64,000 bases of DNA, taken from the NCBI RefSeq assembly GCF_052857255.1, contig NC_135504.1:148189690-148253689 (forward strand), in the 5' to 3' direction. The position numbers and the translations under genes were made by a program. This stretch comes from Amblyomma americanum (Eukaryota > Arthropoda > Arachnida > Ixodida > Ixodidae). Of this stretch, positions 13,220 to 28,800 are shown one piece after another. The stretch's first letter is position 1. Every line of letters starts with the position of its first letter. The notes under the pieces were generated by a model. That model was not told the DNA's origin and ran no database searches. It saw nothing but the letters and a program-made list of their open reading frames with translations.

Positions 13220-16200
13220 GTGTTCAGATTTAGCTCGTTTCGGTCTAAAACAACTTGTTTCGTTGTATTAAGCACGAATACATGCTTTTCGCGCAGTTAT
13301 AGGAGAAAAAGTTTTGACGCGTATCACGTGGATACTTGTAAAATCGATGTGTTTAGATATAGCTCGTTTTGGTATAAAACAGCTTGTTTCGTTGTTTTAA
13401 GCACGAATACGTGCTTTTCGCGTAGTTGTAGAAGAAAAAGTTTTGACGCGTATCAGAGGAAAACTTTAAAACCGATGTTTTGTGATTTAGCTCGTTTCGG
13501 TCTAAAACAGCTTGTTTCGTTGTATTAAGCAAGAATACATGCTTTTCGCGCAGTTATAAGAGAAAAAGTTTTGATGCGTGTCACAGGGACACTTGTAAAA
13601 CCGATGTGTTCAGATTAACCTCGTTCGGACTAAAACAGCTTGTTTCGTTGGATTAAGCACGAATACATGCTGTTCGCGCAGTTATAAGAGAAAACGTTTT
13701 GACGCGTGTCACAGGGACACTTGTAAAACCGATGTGTTCAGATTTAGCTCATCTCGGTCTAAAACAGCTAGTTTCGTTGTATTAAGCACGAATACATGCT
13801 TTTCGCGCAGTTATAAGAGAAAAAGTTATGACGCGTATCAGAGGAACACAAGTAAAACCGACGTGTTGTGATTTAGCTCGTTTCGGTCTAAAACAGCTTG
13901 TTTCGTTGTATTAAGCACGAATACATGCTTTTCGCGCAGTTATAAGAGAAAAAGTTATGACGCGTATCAGAGGGACACTTGTAAAACCGGTGTTCAGATT
14001 TACCTCGTTTCGGACTAAAACAGCTTGTTTCGTTGTATTAAGCACGAATACATGCTTGTCGCGCAGTTATAAGAGAAAAAGATTTGACGCGTATCAGAGG
14101 AACACTTGTAAAATCGATGTGTTGTGATTTAGCTCCCTTCGGTCTAAAACAGCTTGTTTCGTTGTATTAAGCACGAATACATGCTTTTCGCGCAGTTATA
14201 GAAGAAAACGTTTTGACGCCTATTAGAGGGACACTTGTAAAACCGATGTGTTCAGATTTAGCTCATCTCGGTCTAAAACAGCTTGTTTCGTTGTATTAAG
14301 CACGAATACATGCTTTTCGCGCAGTTATAAGAGAAAAAGTTTTGACGCGTATCAGAGGAACACTTTTAAAACCGATGTGTTGTGATTTAGCTCGCTTCGG
14401 TGTAAAACAGCTTGTTTCGTTGTATTAAGCACGAATACATGCTTTTCGCGCAGTTATAAGACGCGTATCACATGGACACTTGTAAAACCGATGTGTTCAG
14501 ATCTAGCTCGATTTGGTCTAAAACAGCTTGTTTCGTTGTATTAAGCACGAATACATGCTTTTCGCGCAGTTCTAAGAGAAAAAGTTTTGACGCCTATCAC
14601 ACGGACACTTGTAAAACCGATGTGTTCAGATCTAGCTCGTTTTGTTCTAAAACAGCTTGTTCCGTTGTATTAAGCACGAATACATGCTTTTCGCGCAGTT
14701 ATAAGTGAAAAAGTTTTGACGCGTATCAGAGGAACACTTGCAAAACCGATGTGTTGTGATTTAGGTCGTTTCGGTCTAAAATAGCTTGTTTCGTTGTATT
14801 AAGCACGAATACATGCTTTTCGCGCAGTTGTGAGAAAAAGTTTTGACGCGTGTCACAGGGACACTTGTAAAACCGATGTGTGCAGATCTAGCTCGTTTTG
14901 GTCTAAAACAGCTTGTTTGTGATTTAGCTCGTTTCGGTCTAAACAGCTTGTTTCGTTGTATTAAGCAAGAATACATGCTTTTCGCGCAGTCACAAGAGAA
15001 AAAGTTTTGACGCGTGTCACAGGGACACTTGTAAAACCGATGTGTTCAGATTTACCTCGTTTCGGTCTAAAACAGCTTTTTTCGTTGGATTAAGCAAGAA
15101 TACATGCTTTTCGCGCAGTTATAAGAGAAAAAATTTTGACGCGTATCACATGGACACTTGTAAAACCGATGTGTTCAGATCTAGCTCTTTTTGGTCTAAA
15201 ACAGCTTGTTTCGTTGTATTAAGTACGAATACATGCTTTTAGCGCAGTTATAAGAGAAAAAGTTTTGACGCGTATCACATGGACACTTGTAAAACCGATG
15301 TGTTCAGATCTAGCTCATCTAGGTCTAAAACAGCTTGTTTCGTTGTATTAAGCACGAATACATGCTTTTCGCGCAGTTATAAGAGAAAAAGTTTTGACGC
15401 GTGTCACAGGGACACTTGTAAAACCGATGTGTTCAGATTTAGCTCATCTCGGTCTAAAACAGCTAGTTTCGTTGTATTAAGCACGAATACATGCTTTTCG
15501 CGCAGTTATATGAGAAAAAGTTTTGACGCGTATCAGAGGAAGACATGTAAAACCGATGTGTTGTGATTTAAATCGTTTCGGTCTAAAACAGCTTGTTTCG
15601 TTGTATTAAGCACGAATACATGCTTTTCGCGCAGTTATAAGAGAAAAAAGTTTTGACGCGTATCACATGGACACATTTAAAACCGATGTGTTCAGATTTA
15701 GCTCGTTTCGGTCTAAAACAGCTTGTTTCGTTCTATTGAGCAAGAATACATGCTTTTCGCGCAGTTATAAGAGAAAAAGTTTTGACGCGTGTCACAGGGA
15801 CACTTGTAAAACCGATGTGTTCAGATTTACCTCGTTTTGGACTAAAACAACTTGTTTCGTTGGATTAAGCACGAATACATGCTTTTCGCGCAGTTATAAG
15901 AGAAAAACGTTTTGACGCGTATCACATGGACACATTTAAAACCGGTGTGTTCAGATTTAGCTCGTTTCGGTCTAAAACAGCTTGTTTTGTTGTATTAAGC
16001 AAGAATACATGCTTTTCGCGCAGTTATAAGAGAAAAAGTTTTGACGCGTTTCACAGGGACACTTGTAAAACCGATGTGTTCAGATTTAGCTCGTTTCGGT
16101 CTAAAACAACTTGTTTCGTTGTATTAAGCATGAATACATGCTTTTAGCGCAGATATAAGAGAAGAAGTTTTGACGCGTATCACATGGACACTTGTAAAAC

Positions 16201-19200
16201 CGATGTGTTCAGATCTAGCTCGTTTTGGTCTAAAACAGCTTGTTTCGTTGTATTAAGCACGAATACATGCTTGTCGCGCTGTTATAAGAGAAAAAGTTTT
16301 GACGCGTATCAGAGGAAGACTTGTAAAACCGATGTGTTCAGATCTAGCTCGTTTCGGTCTAAAACAGCTTGTTTCGTTGTATTAAGCACGAATACATGCT
16401 CTTAGCGCAGTTATAAGAGAAAAAGTTTCGACGCGTATCACATGGACACTTGTAAAACCGATATGTTCAGATCTAGCTCATCTCGGTCTAAAACAGCTAG
16501 TTTCGTTGTATTAAGCAAGAATACATGCTTTTCGCGCAGTTATAAGAGAAAAAGTTCTGACGCGTATTAGAGGGACTTGTAAAACCGATGTGTTCAGATT
16601 TAGCTCATCTCGGTCTAAAACAGCTTGTTTCGTTGTATTAAGCACGAATACATGCTTTTCGCGCAGTTATAAGAGAAAACGTTTTGACGCGTATCACGTG
16701 GATACTTGTAAAACCGATGTGTTTAGATATAGCTCGTTTTGGTATAAAACCGCTTGTTTCGTTGTTTTAAGCAAGAATACGTGCTTTTCGCGTAGTTAGA
16801 GAAGAAAAAGTTTTGACGCGTTACACAGGGACACTTGTAAAACCGATGGTTCAGATTTAGCTCGTTTCGGTCTAACACAGCTTGTTTCGTTATTAAGCAC
16901 GAATACATGCTTTTAGCGCAGTTATAAGAGAAAAAGTTTTGACGCGTATCACATGGACACTTGTAAAACCGATGTGTTCAGATCTAGCTCATCTCGGTCT
17001 AAAACAGCTTGTTTCGTTGTATTAAGTACGAATACATGCTTTTCGCGCAGTTATAAGAGAAAAAGTTTTGACGCGTGTCACAGGGACACTTGTAAACCGA
17101 TGTGTTGAGATTTAGCTCATCTCGGTCTAAAACAACTAGTTTCGTTGTATTAAGCACGATACATGCTTTTCGCGCAGTTATAAGAGAAAAAGTTTTGACG
17201 CGTGCCACAGGGACACTTGTAAAACCGATGTGTTCAGATTTACCTCGTTTCGGACTAAAACAGCTTGTTTCGTTGGATTAAGCACGAATAAATGCTTTTC
17301 GCGCAGTTATAAGAGAAAAAAGTTTTGACGCGCATCACATGGACACATATAAAACCGATGTGTTCAGATTTAGCTCGTTTCGGTCTAAAACAACTTGTTT
17401 CGGTGTATTAAGCACGAATACATGCTTTTAGCGCAGTTATAAGAGAAAAAGTTTTGATGCGTTTCACAGGGACACTTGTAAAACCGATGTGTTCAGATTT
17501 AGCTCGTTTCGGTCTAAAACAACTTGTTTCGTTGTATTAAGCACGAATACATGCTTTTCGCGCAGTTATAGGAGAAAAAGTTTTGACGCGTATCACGTGG
17601 ATACTTGTAAAATCGATGTGTTTAGATATAGCTCGTTTTGGTATAAAACAGCTTGTTTCGTTGTTTTAAGCACGAATACGTGCTTTTCGCGTAGTTGTAG
17701 AAGAAAAAGTTTTGACGCGTATCAGAGGAAAACTTTAAAACCGATGTTTTGTGATTTAGCTCGTTTCGGTCTAAAACAGCTTGTTTCGTTGTATTAAGCA
17801 AGAATACATGCTTTTCGCGCAGTTATAAGAGAAAAAGTTTTGATGCGTGTCACAGGGACACTTGTAAAACCGATGTGTTCAGATTAACCTCGTTCGGACT
17901 AAAACAGCTTGTTTCGTTGGATTAAGCACGAATACATGCTGTTCGCGCAGTTATAAGAGAAAACGTTTTGACGCGTGTCACAGGGACACTTGTAAAACCG
18001 ATGTGTTCAGATTTAGCTCATCTCGGTCTAAAACAGCTAGTTTCGTTCTATTAAGCACGAATACATGCTTTTCGCGCAGTTATAAGAGAAAAAGTTATGA
18101 CGCGTATCAGAGGAACACATGTAAAACCGACGTGTTGTGATTTAGCTCGTTTCGGTCTAAAACAGCTTGTTTCGTTGTATTAAGCACGAATACATGCTTT
18201 TCGCGCAGTTATAAGAGAAAAAGTTTTGACGCATGTCACAGGGACACTTGTAAAACCGGTGTTCAGATTTACCTCGTTTCGGACTAAAACAGCTTGTTTC
18301 GTTGTATTAAGCACGAATACATGCTTGTCGCGCAGTTATAAGAGAAAAAGATTTGACGCGTATCAGAGGAACACTTGTAAAATCGATGTGTTGTGATTTA
18401 GCTCCCTTCGGTCTAAAACAGCTTGTTTCGTTGGATTAAGCACGAATACATGCTTTTCGCGCAGTTATAAGAGAAAAAAGTTTTGAAGCGTATCACATGG
18501 ACATTGTAAAACCGATGTGTTCAGATCTAGCTCGTTTTGGTCTAAAACAGCTTGTTTCGTTGTATTAAGAACGAATACATGCTTTTCGCGCAGTTATAAG
18601 AGAAAAAGTTTTGCCGCGTATCAGAGGAAGACTTGTAAAACCGATGTGTTCAGATCTAGCTCGTTTCGGTCTAAAACAGCTTGTTTCGTTGTATTAAGCA
18701 CGAATACATGCTCTTTGCGCAGTTATAAGAGAAAAAGTTTCGACGCGTATCACATGGACACTTGTAAAACCGATGTGTTCAAATCTAGCTCGTTTTGGTC
18801 TAAAACAGCTTGTTTCGTTGTATTAAGCAAGAATACAATGCTTTTCGTGCAGTTATAGGAGAAAAAGTTTTGACGCGTTTCACAGGGACACTTGTAAAAC
18901 CGATGTGTTCAGGTTTAGCTCGTTTCGGTCTAAAACAACTTGTTTCGTTGTATTAAGCACGAATACATGCTTTTCGCGCAGTTATAAGAGAAAACGTTTT
19001 GACGCGTATCACGTGGATACTTGTAAAACCGATGTGTTTAGATATAGCTCGTTTTGGTATAAAACCGCTTGTTTCGTTGTTTTAAGCAAGAATACGTGCT
19101 TTTCGCGTAGTTATAGAAGAAAAAGTTTTGACGCGTTTCACAGGGACACATTTAAAACCGATGTGTCTAGATTTAGCTCGTTTCGGTCTAAAACAGCTTG

Positions 19201-22200
19201 TTTCGTTGTATTAAGCACGAATACATGCTTTTCGCGCAGTTATAAGAGAAAAAATTTTGACGCCTATCACATGGACACTTGTAAAACCGATGTGTTCAGA
19301 TCTAGCTCGTTTTGGTCTAAAACAGCTTGTTTCGTTGTATTAAGCAAGAATACAATGCTTTTCGCGCAGTTATAAGAGAAAAAGTTTTGATGCGTTTCAC
19401 AGGGACACTTGTAAAACCGATGTGTTCAGATTTAGCTCGTTTCGGTCTAAAACAACTTGTTTCGTTGTATTAAGCACGAATACATGCTTTTCGCGCAGTT
19501 ATAGGAGAAAAAGTTTTGACGCGTATCACGTGGATACTTGTAAAATCGATGTGTTTAGATATAGCTCGTTTTGGTATAAAACAGCTTGTTTCGTTGTTTT
19601 AAGCACGAATACGTGCTTTTCGCGTAGTTGTAGAAGAAAAAGTTTTGACGCGTATCAGAGGAAAACTTTAAAACCGATGTTTTGTGATTTACCTCGTTTC
19701 GGTCTAAAACAGCTTGTTTCGTTGTATTAAGCAAGAATACATGCTTTTCGCGCAGTTATAAGAGAAAAAGTTTTGATGCGTGTCACAGGGACACTTGTAA
19801 AACCGATGTGTTCAGATTAACCTCGTTCGGACTAAAACAGCTTGTTTCGTTGGATTAAGCACGAATACATGCTGTTCGCGCAGTTATAAGAGAAAACGTT
19901 TTGACGCGTGTCACAGGGACACTTGTAAAACCGATGTGTTCAGATTTAGCTCATCTCGGTCTAAAACAGCTAGTTTCGTTGTATTAAGCACGAATACATG
20001 CTTTTCGCGCAGTTATAAGAGAAAAAGTTATGACGCGTATCAGAGGGACACTTGTAAAACCGGTGTTCAGATTTACCTCGTTTCGGACTAAAACAGCTTG
20101 TTTCGTTGTATTAAGCACGAATACATGCTTGTCGCGCAGTTATAAGAGAAAAAGATTTGACGCGTATCAGAGGAACACTTGTAAAATCGATGTGTTGTGA
20201 TTTAGCTCCCTTCGGTCTAAAACAGCTTGTTTCGTTGTATTAAGCACGAATACATGCTTTTCGCGCAGTTATAGAAGAAAACGTTTTGACGCCTATTAGA
20301 GGGACACTTGTAAAACCGATGTGTTCAGATTTAGCTCATCTCGGTCTAAAACAGCTTGTTTCGTTGTATTAAGCACGAATACATGCTTTTCGCGCAGTTA
20401 TAAGAGAAAAAGTTTTGACGCGTATCAGAGGAACACTTTTAAAACCGATGTGTTGTGATTTAGCTCGCTTCGGTGTAAAACAGCTTGTTTCGTTGTATTA
20501 AGCACGAATACATGCTTTTCGCGCAGTTATAAGACGCGTATCACATGGACACTTGTAAAACCGATGTGTTCAGATCTAGCTCGATTTGGTCTAAAACAGC
20601 TTGTTTCGTTGTATTAAGCACGAATACATGCTTTTCGCGCAGTTCTAAGAGAAAAAGTTTTGACGCCTATCACACGGACACTTGTAAAACCGATGTGTTC
20701 AGATCTAGCTCGTTTTGTTCTAAAACAGCTTGTTCCGTTGTATTAAGCACGAATACATGCTTTTCGCGCAGTTATAAGTGAAAAAGTTTTGACGCGTATC
20801 AGAGGAACACTTGCAAAACCGATGTGTTGTGATTTAGGTCGTTTCGGTCTAAAATAGCTTGTTTCGTTGTATTAAGCACGAATACATGCTTTTCGCGCAG
20901 TTGTGAGAAAAAGTTTTGACGCGTGTCACAGGGACACTTGTAAAACCGATGTGTTCAGATCTAGCTCGTTTTGGTCTAAAACAGCTTGTTTGTGATTTAG
21001 CTCGTTTCGGTCTAAACAGCTTGTTTCGTTGTATTAAGCAAGAATACATGCTTTTCGCGCAGTCACAAGAGAAAAAGTTTTGACGCGTGTCACAGGGACA
21101 CTTGTAAAACCGATGTGTTCAGATTTACCTCGTTTCGGTCTAAAACAGCTTTTTTCGTTGGATTAAGCAAGAATACATGCTTTTCGCGCAGTTATAAGAG
21201 AAAAAATTTTGACGCGTATCACATGGACACTTGTAAAACCGATGTGTTCAGATCTAGCTCTTTTTGGTCTAAAACAGCTTGTTTCGTTGTATTAAGTACG
21301 AATACATGCTTTTAGCGCAGTTATAAGAGAAAAAGTTTTGACGCGTATCACATGGACACTTGTAAAACCGATGTGTTCAGATCTAGCTCATCTAGGTCTA
21401 AAACAGCTTGTTTCGTTGTATTAAGCACGAATACATGCTTTTCGCGCAGTTATAAGAGAAAAAGTTTTGACGCGTGTCACAGGGACACTTGTAAAACCGA
21501 TGTGTTCAGATTTAGCTCATCTCGGTCTAAAACAGCTAGTTTCGTTGTATTAAGCACGAATACATGCTTTTCGCGCAGTTATATGAGAAAAAGTTTTGAC
21601 GCGTATCAGAGGAACACATGTAAAACCGATGTGTTGTGATTTAAATCGTTTCGGTCTAAAACAGCTTGTTTCGTTGTATTAAGCACGAATACATGCTTTT
21701 CGCGCAGTTATAAGAGAAAAAAGTTTTGACGCGTATCACATGGACACATTTAAAACCGATGTGTTCAGATTTAGCTCGTTTCGGTCTAAAACAGCTTGTT
21801 TCGTTCTATTGAGCAAGAATACATGCTTTTCGCGCAGTTATAAGAGAAAAAGTTTTGACGCGTGTCACAGGGACACTTGTAAAACCGATGTGTTCAGATT
21901 TACCTCGTTTCGGACTAAAACAACTTGTTTCGTTGGATTAAGCACGAATACATGCTTTTCGCGCAGTTATAAGAGAAAAAAGTTTTGACGCGTATCACAT
22001 GGACACATTTAAAACCGGTGTGTTCAGATTTAGCTCGTTTCGGTCTAAAACAGCTTGTTTTGTTGTATTAAGCAAGAATACATGCTTTTCGCGCAGTTAT
22101 AAGAGAAAAAGTTTTGACGCGTTTCACAGGGACACTTGTAAAACCGATGTGTTCAGATTTAGCTCGTTTCGGTCTAAAACAACTTGTTTCGTTGTATTAA

Positions 22201-25200
22201 GCATGAATACATGCTTTTAGCGCAGTTATAAGAGAAGAAGTTTTGACGCGTATCACATGGACACTTGTAAAACCGATGTGTTCAGATCTAGCTCGTTTTG
22301 GTCTAAAACAGCTTGTTTCGTTGTATTAAGCACGAATACATGCTTGTCGCGCTGTTATAAGAGAAAAAGTTTTGACGCGTATCAGAGGAAGACTTGTAAA
22401 ACCGATGTGTTCAGATCTAGCTCGTTTCGGTCTAAAACAGCTTGTTTCGTTGTATTAAGCACGAATACATGCTCTTAGCGCAGTTATAAGAGAAAAAGTT
22501 TCGACGCGTATCACATGGACACTTGTAAAACCGATATGTTCAGATCTAGCTCATCTCGGTCTAAAACAGCTAGTTTCGTTGTATTAAGCAAGAATACATG
22601 CTTTTCGCGCAGTTATAAGAGAAAAAGTTCTGACGCGTATTAGAGGGACTTGTAAAACCGATGTGTTCAGATTTAGCTCATCTCGGTCTAAAACAGCTTG
22701 TTTCGTTGTATTAAGCACGAATACATGCTTTTCGCGCAGTTATAAGAGAAAACGTTTTGACGCGTATCACGTGGATACTTGTAAAACCGATGTGTTTAGA
22801 TATAGCTCGTTTTGGTATAAAACCGCTTGTTTCGTTGTTTTAAGCAAGAATACGTGCTTTTCGCGTAGTTAGAGAAGAAAAAGTTTTGACGCGTTACACA
22901 GGGACACTTGTAAAACCGATGGTTCAGATTTAGCTCGTTTCGGTCTAAAACAGCTTGTTTCGTTATTAAGCACGAATACATGCTTTTAGCGCAGTTATAA
23001 GAGAAAAAGTTTTGACGCGTATCACATGGACACTTGTAAAACCGATGTGTTCAGATCTAGCTCATCTCGGTCTAAAACAGCTTGTTTCGTTGTATTAAGC
23101 ACGAATACATGCTTTTCGCGCAGTTATAAGAGAAAAAGTTTTGACGCGTGTCACAGGGACACTTGTAAACCGATGTGTTCAGATTTAGCTCATCTCGGTC
23201 TAAAACAACTAGTTTCGTTGTATTAAGCACGATACATGCTTTTCGCGCAGTTATAAGAGAAAACGTTTTGACGCGTGCCACAGGGACACTTGTAAAACCG
23301 ATGTGTTCAGATTTACCTCGTTTCGGACTAAAACAGCTTGTTTCGTTGGATTAAGCACGAATACATGCTTTTCGCGCAGTTATAAGAGAAAAAAGTTTTG
23401 ACGCGCATCACATGGACACATATAAAACCGATGTGTTCAGATTTAGCTCGTTTCGGTCTAAAACAACTTGTTTCGGTGTATTAAGCACGAATACATGCTT
23501 TTAGCGCAGTTATAAGAGAAAAAGTTTTGATGCGTTTCACAGGGACACTTGTAAAACCGATGTGTTCAGATTTAGCTCGTTTCGGTCTAAAACAACTTGT
23601 TTCGTTGTATTAAGCACGAATACATGCTTTTCGCGCAGTTATAGGAGAAAAAGTTTTGACGCGTATCACGTGGATACTTGTAAAATCGATGTGTTTAGAT
23701 ATAGCTCGTTTTGGTATAAAACAGCTTGTTTCGTTGTTTTAAGCACGAATACGTGCTTTTCGCGTAGTTGTAGAAGAAAAAGTTTTGACGCGTATCAGAG
23801 GAAAACTTTAAAACCGATGTTTTGTGATTTAGCTCGTTTCGGTCTAAAACAGCTTGTTTCGTTGTATTAAGCAAGAATACATGCTTTTCGCGCAGTTATA
23901 AGAGAAAAAGTTTTGATGCGTGTCACAGGGACACTTGTAAAACCGATGTGTTCAGATTAACCTCGTTCGGACTAAAACAGCTTGTTTCGTTGGATTAAGC
24001 ACGAATACATGCTGTTCGCGCAGTTATAAGAGAAAACGTTTTGACGCGTGTCACAGGGACACTTGTAAAACCGATGTGTTCAGATTTAGCTCATCTCGGT
24101 CTAAAACAGCTAGTTTCGTTGTATTAAGCACGAATACATGCTTTTCGCGCAGTTATAAGAGAAAAAGTTATGACGCGTATCAGAGGAACACATGTAAAAC
24201 CGACGTGTTGTGATTTAGCTCGTTTCGGTCTAAAACAGCTTGTTTCGTTGTATTAAGCACGAATACATGCTTTTCGCGCAGTTATAAGAGAAAAAGTTTT
24301 GACGCATGTCACAGGGACACTTGTAAAACCGGTGTTCAGATTTACCTCGTTTCGGACTAAAACAGCTTGTTTCGTTGTATTAAGCACGAATACATGCTTG
24401 TCGCGCAGTTATAAGAGAAAAAGATTTGACGCGTATCAGAGGAACACTTGTAAAATCGATGTGTTGTGATTTAGCTCCCTTCGGTCTAAAACAGCTTGTT
24501 TCGTTGTATTAAGCACGAATACATGCTTTTCGCGCAGTTATAGAAGAAAACGTTTTGACGCCTATTAGAGGGACACTTGTAAAACCGATGTGTTCAGATT
24601 TAGCTCATCTCGGTCTAAAACAGCTTGTTTCGTTGTATTAAGCACGAATACATGCTTTTCGCGCAGTTATAAGAGAAAAAGTTTTGACGCGTATCAGAGG
24701 AACACTTTTAAAACCGATGTGTTGTGATTTAGCTCGCTTCGGTGTAAAACAGCTTGTTTCGTTGTATTAAGCACGAATACATGCTTTTCGCGCAGTTATA
24801 AGACGCGTATCACATGGACACTTGTAAAACCGATGTGTTCAGATCTAGCTCGATTTGGTCTAAAACAGCTTGTTTCGTTGTATTAAGCACGAATACATGC
24901 TTTTCGCGCAGTTCTAAGAGAAAAAGTTTTGACGCCTATCACACGGACACTTGTAAAACCGATGTGTTCAGATCTAGCTCGTTTTGTTCTAAAACAGCTT
25001 GTTCCGTTGTATTAAGCACGAATACATGCTTTTCGCGCAGTTATAAGTGAAAAAGTTTTGACGCGTATCAGAGGAACACTTGCAAAACCGATGTGTTGTG
25101 ATTTAGGTCGTTTCGGTCTAAAATAGCTTGTTTCGTTGTATTAAGCACGAATACATGCTTTTCGCGCAGTTGTGAGAAAAAGTTTTGACGCGTGTCACAG

Positions 25201-25860
25201 GGACACTTGTAAAACCGATGTGTTCAGATCTAGCTCGTTTTGGTCTAAAACAGCTTGTTTGTGATTTAGCTCGTTTCGGTCTAAACAGCTTGTTTCGTTG
25301 TATTAAGCAAGAATACATGCTTTTCGCGCAGTCACAAGAGAAAAAGTTTTGACGCGTGTCACAGGGACACTTGTAAAACCGATGTGTTCAGATTTACCTC
25401 GTTTCGGTCTAAAACAGCTTTTTTCGTTGGATTAAGCAAGAATACATGCTTTTCGCGCAGTTATAAGAGAAAAAATTTTGACGCGTATCACATGGACACT
25501 TGTAAAACCGATGTGTTCAGATCTAGCTCTTTTTGGTCTAAAACAGCTTGTTTCGTTGTATTAAGTACGAATACATGCTTTTAGCGCAGTTATAAGAGAA
25601 AAAGTTTTGACGCGTATCACATGGACACTTGTAAAACCGATGTGTTCAGATCTAGCTCATCTAGGTCTAAAACAGCTTGTTTCGTTGTATTAAGCACGAA
25701 TACATGCTTTTCGCGCAGTTATAAGAGAAAAAGTTTTGACGCGTGTCACAGGGACACTTGTAAAACCGATGTGTTCAGATTTAGCTCATCTCGGTCTAAA
25801 ACAGCTAGTTTCGTTGTATTAAGCACGAATACATGCTTTTCGCGCAGTTATATGAGAAAA
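13220..25860. repeat. higher-order repeat, ~4.27 kb unit (33 monomers)
   Basis: Long ordered blocks recur with a 4,269 bp shift: 13,220 to 17,489, and 20,545 to 24,814. A further copy 19,422 to 23,562 is one monomer shorter (4,140 bp). A partial unit of about 1.93 kb lies between 17,489 and 19,422, so much of 14.4-17.5 kb recurs 6,073 bp downstream (14,472 to 20,545; 16,590 to 22,663). Private variants are preserved between copies, for example the AAATCGATG and GTTGTAGAAG variants. The third copy breaks off near 25,860, where the monomer order changes. No gene is visible. Confidence 0.8.
14881..15000. repeat. chimeric/truncated monomer marker
   Basis: Here CAGCTTGTTT is joined directly to GTGATTTAGCTCG of a different monomer type, and the following unit has TCTAAACAG (one A lost). 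The same join occurs at about 14,920, 20,982, 25,251, 30,679, 33,904, 37,014, 41,374, 45,289, 46,470, 48,857, 53,034, 54,344 and 56,731. The copies at 46,470, 48,857, 54,344 and 56,731 share the further change GTCATTAAGC. It therefore arose once and was spread by amplification of larger units. Confidence 0.8.
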
Positions 25861-28800
25861 AGTTTTGACGCGTATCACATGGACACTTGTAAAACCGATG
25901 TGTTCAAATCTAGGTCGTTTTGGTCTAAAACAGCTTGTTTCGTTGTATTAAGCAAGAATACAATGCTTTTCGTGCAGTTATAGGAGAAAAAGTTTTGACG
26001 CGTTCACAGGGACACTTGTAAAACCGATGTGTTCAGATTTAGCTCGTTTCGGTCTAAAACAACTTGTTTCGTTGTATTAAGCACGAATACATGCTTTTCG
26101 CGCAGTTATAGGAGAAAAAGTTTTGACGCGTATCACGTGGATACTTGTAAAACCGATGTGTTTAGATATAGCTCGTTTTGGTATAAAACCGCTTGTTTCG
26201 TTGTTTTAAGCAAGAATACGTGCTTTTCGCGTAGTTATAGAATAAAAAGTTTTGACGCGTTACACAGGGACACTTGTAATACCGATGGTTCAGATTTAGC
26301 TCGTTTCGGTCTAAAACAGCTTGTTTCGTTGTATTAAGCACGAATACATGCTTTTAGCGCAGTTATAAGAGAAAAAGTTTTGACGCGTATCACATGGACA
26401 CTTGTAAAACCGATGTGTTCAGATCTAGCTCATCTCGGTCTAAAACAGCTTGTTTCGTTGTATTAAGCACGAATACATGCTTTTCGCGCAGTTATAAGAG
26501 AAAAAGTTTTGACGCGTGTCACAGGGACACTTGTAAAACCGATGTGTTCAGATTTAGCTCATCTCGGTCTAAAACAGCTAGTTTCGTTGTATTAAGCACG
26601 AATACATGCTTTTCGCCCAGTTATATGAGAAAAAGTTTGACGCGTATCAGAGGAACACATGTAAAACCGATGTGTTGTCATTTAGCTCGTTTCGGTCTAA
26701 AACAGCTTGTTTCGTTGTAGTAAGCACGAATGCATGCTTTTCGCGCAGTTATAAGAGAAAAAGTTTTTGACGCGTATCACATGGACACTTCTAAAACCGA
26801 TGTGTTCAGATCTTGCTCGTTTTGGTCTAAAACAGCTTGTTTTGTTGTATTAAGCACAAATAGATGCTTTTCGCGCAGTTATAAGAGGAAAAGTTTTGAC
26901 GCGTATCACATGGACACATTTAAAACCGATGTGTTCAGATTTAGCTCGTTTCGGTCTGAAACAGCTTGTTTCGTTGTATTAAGCAAGAATACATGCTTTT
27001 CGCGCAGTTATAAGAGAAAAAGTTTTGACGCGTTTCACAGGGACACTTGTAAAACCGATGTGTTCAGATTTAGCTCGTTTCGGTCTAAAACAACTTGTTT
27101 CGTTGTATTAAGCACGAATACATGCTTTTCGCGCAGTTATAAGAGAAAAAGTTTTGACGCGTATCACGTGGATACTTGTAAAACCGATGTGTTTAGATAT
27201 AGCTCGTTTTGGTATAAAACAGCTTGTTTCGTTGTTTTAAGCACGAATACGTGCTTTTCGCGTAGTTATAGAAGAAAAAGTTTTGACGCGTATCAGAGGA
27301 AAACTTTAAAACCGATGTTTTGTGATTTAGCTCGTTTCGGTCTAAAACAGCTTGTTTCGTTGTATTAAGCAAGAATACATGCTTTTCGCGCAGTTATAAG
27401 AGAAAAAGTTTTGACGCGTGTCACAGGGACACTTGTAAAACCGATGTGTTCAGATTTACCTCGTTTCGGACTAAAACAGCTTGTTTCGTTGGATTAAGCA
27501 CGAATACATGCTTTTCGCGCAGTTATAAGAGAAAAAAGTTTTGACGCGTATCACATGGACACATTTAAAACCGATGTGTTCAGATTTAGCTCGTTTCGGT
27601 CTAAAACAACTTGTTTCGTTGTATTAGGCACGAATACATGCTTTTAGCGCAGTTATAAGAGAAGTTTTGAAGCGTATCACATGGACACTTGTAAAACCGA
27701 TGTGTTCAGATCTAGCTCGTTTTGGTCTAAAACAGCTTGTTTCGTTGCATTAAGAACTAATACATGCTTTTCGCGCAGTTATAAGAGAAAAAGTTTTGAC
27801 GCGTATCAGAGGAAGACTTGTAAAACCGATGTGTTCAGATCTAGCTCGTTTCGGTCTAAAACAGCTTGTTTCGTTGTATTAAGCACGAATACATGCTCTT
27901 AGCGCAGTTATAAGAGAAAAAGTTTCGACGCGTATCACATGGACACTTGTAAAACCGATGTGTTCAAATCTAGCTCGTTTTGGTCTAAAACAGCTTGTTT
28001 CGTTGTATTAAGCAAGAATACAATGCTTTTCGTGCAGTTATAGGAGAAAAAGTTTTGACGCGTTTCACAGGGACACTTGTAAAACCGATGTGTTCAGATT
28101 TAGCTCGTTTCGGTCTAAAACAACTTGTTTCGTTGTATTAAGCACAAATACATGCTTTTCGCGCAGTTATAAGAGAAAACGTTTTGACGCGTATCACGTG
28201 GATACTTGTAAAACCGATGTGTTTAGATATAGCTCGTTTTGGTATAAAACCGCTTGTTTCGTTGTTTTAAGCAAGAATACGTGCTTTTCGCGTAGTTATA
28301 AAAGAAAAAGTTTTGACGCGTTTCACAGGGACACATTTAAAACCGATGTGTCTAGATTTAGCTCGTTTCGGTCTAAAACAGCTTGTTTCGTTGTATTAAG
28401 CACTAATTCATGCTTTTCGCGCTGTTAAAAGAGAAAAAGTTTTGACGCCTATCACATGGACACTTGTAAAACCGATGGTTCAGATTTAGCTCGTTTCGGT
28501 CTAAAACAGCTTGTTTCGTTGTATTAAGCACGAATACATGCATTTAGCGCAGTTATAGGAGAAAAAGTTTTGACGCGTATCACATGGACACTTGTAAAAC
28601 CGATGTGTTCAGATCTAGCTCATCTCGGTCTAAAACAGCTTGTTTCGTTGTATTAAGCACGAATACATGCTTTTAGCGCAGTTATAAGAGAAAAAGATTT
28701 GACGCGTGTCACAGGGACACTTGTAAAATCGATGTGTTAAGATTTAGCTCATCTCGGTCTAAAACAGCTAGTTTCGTTGTATTAAGCACGAATACATGTT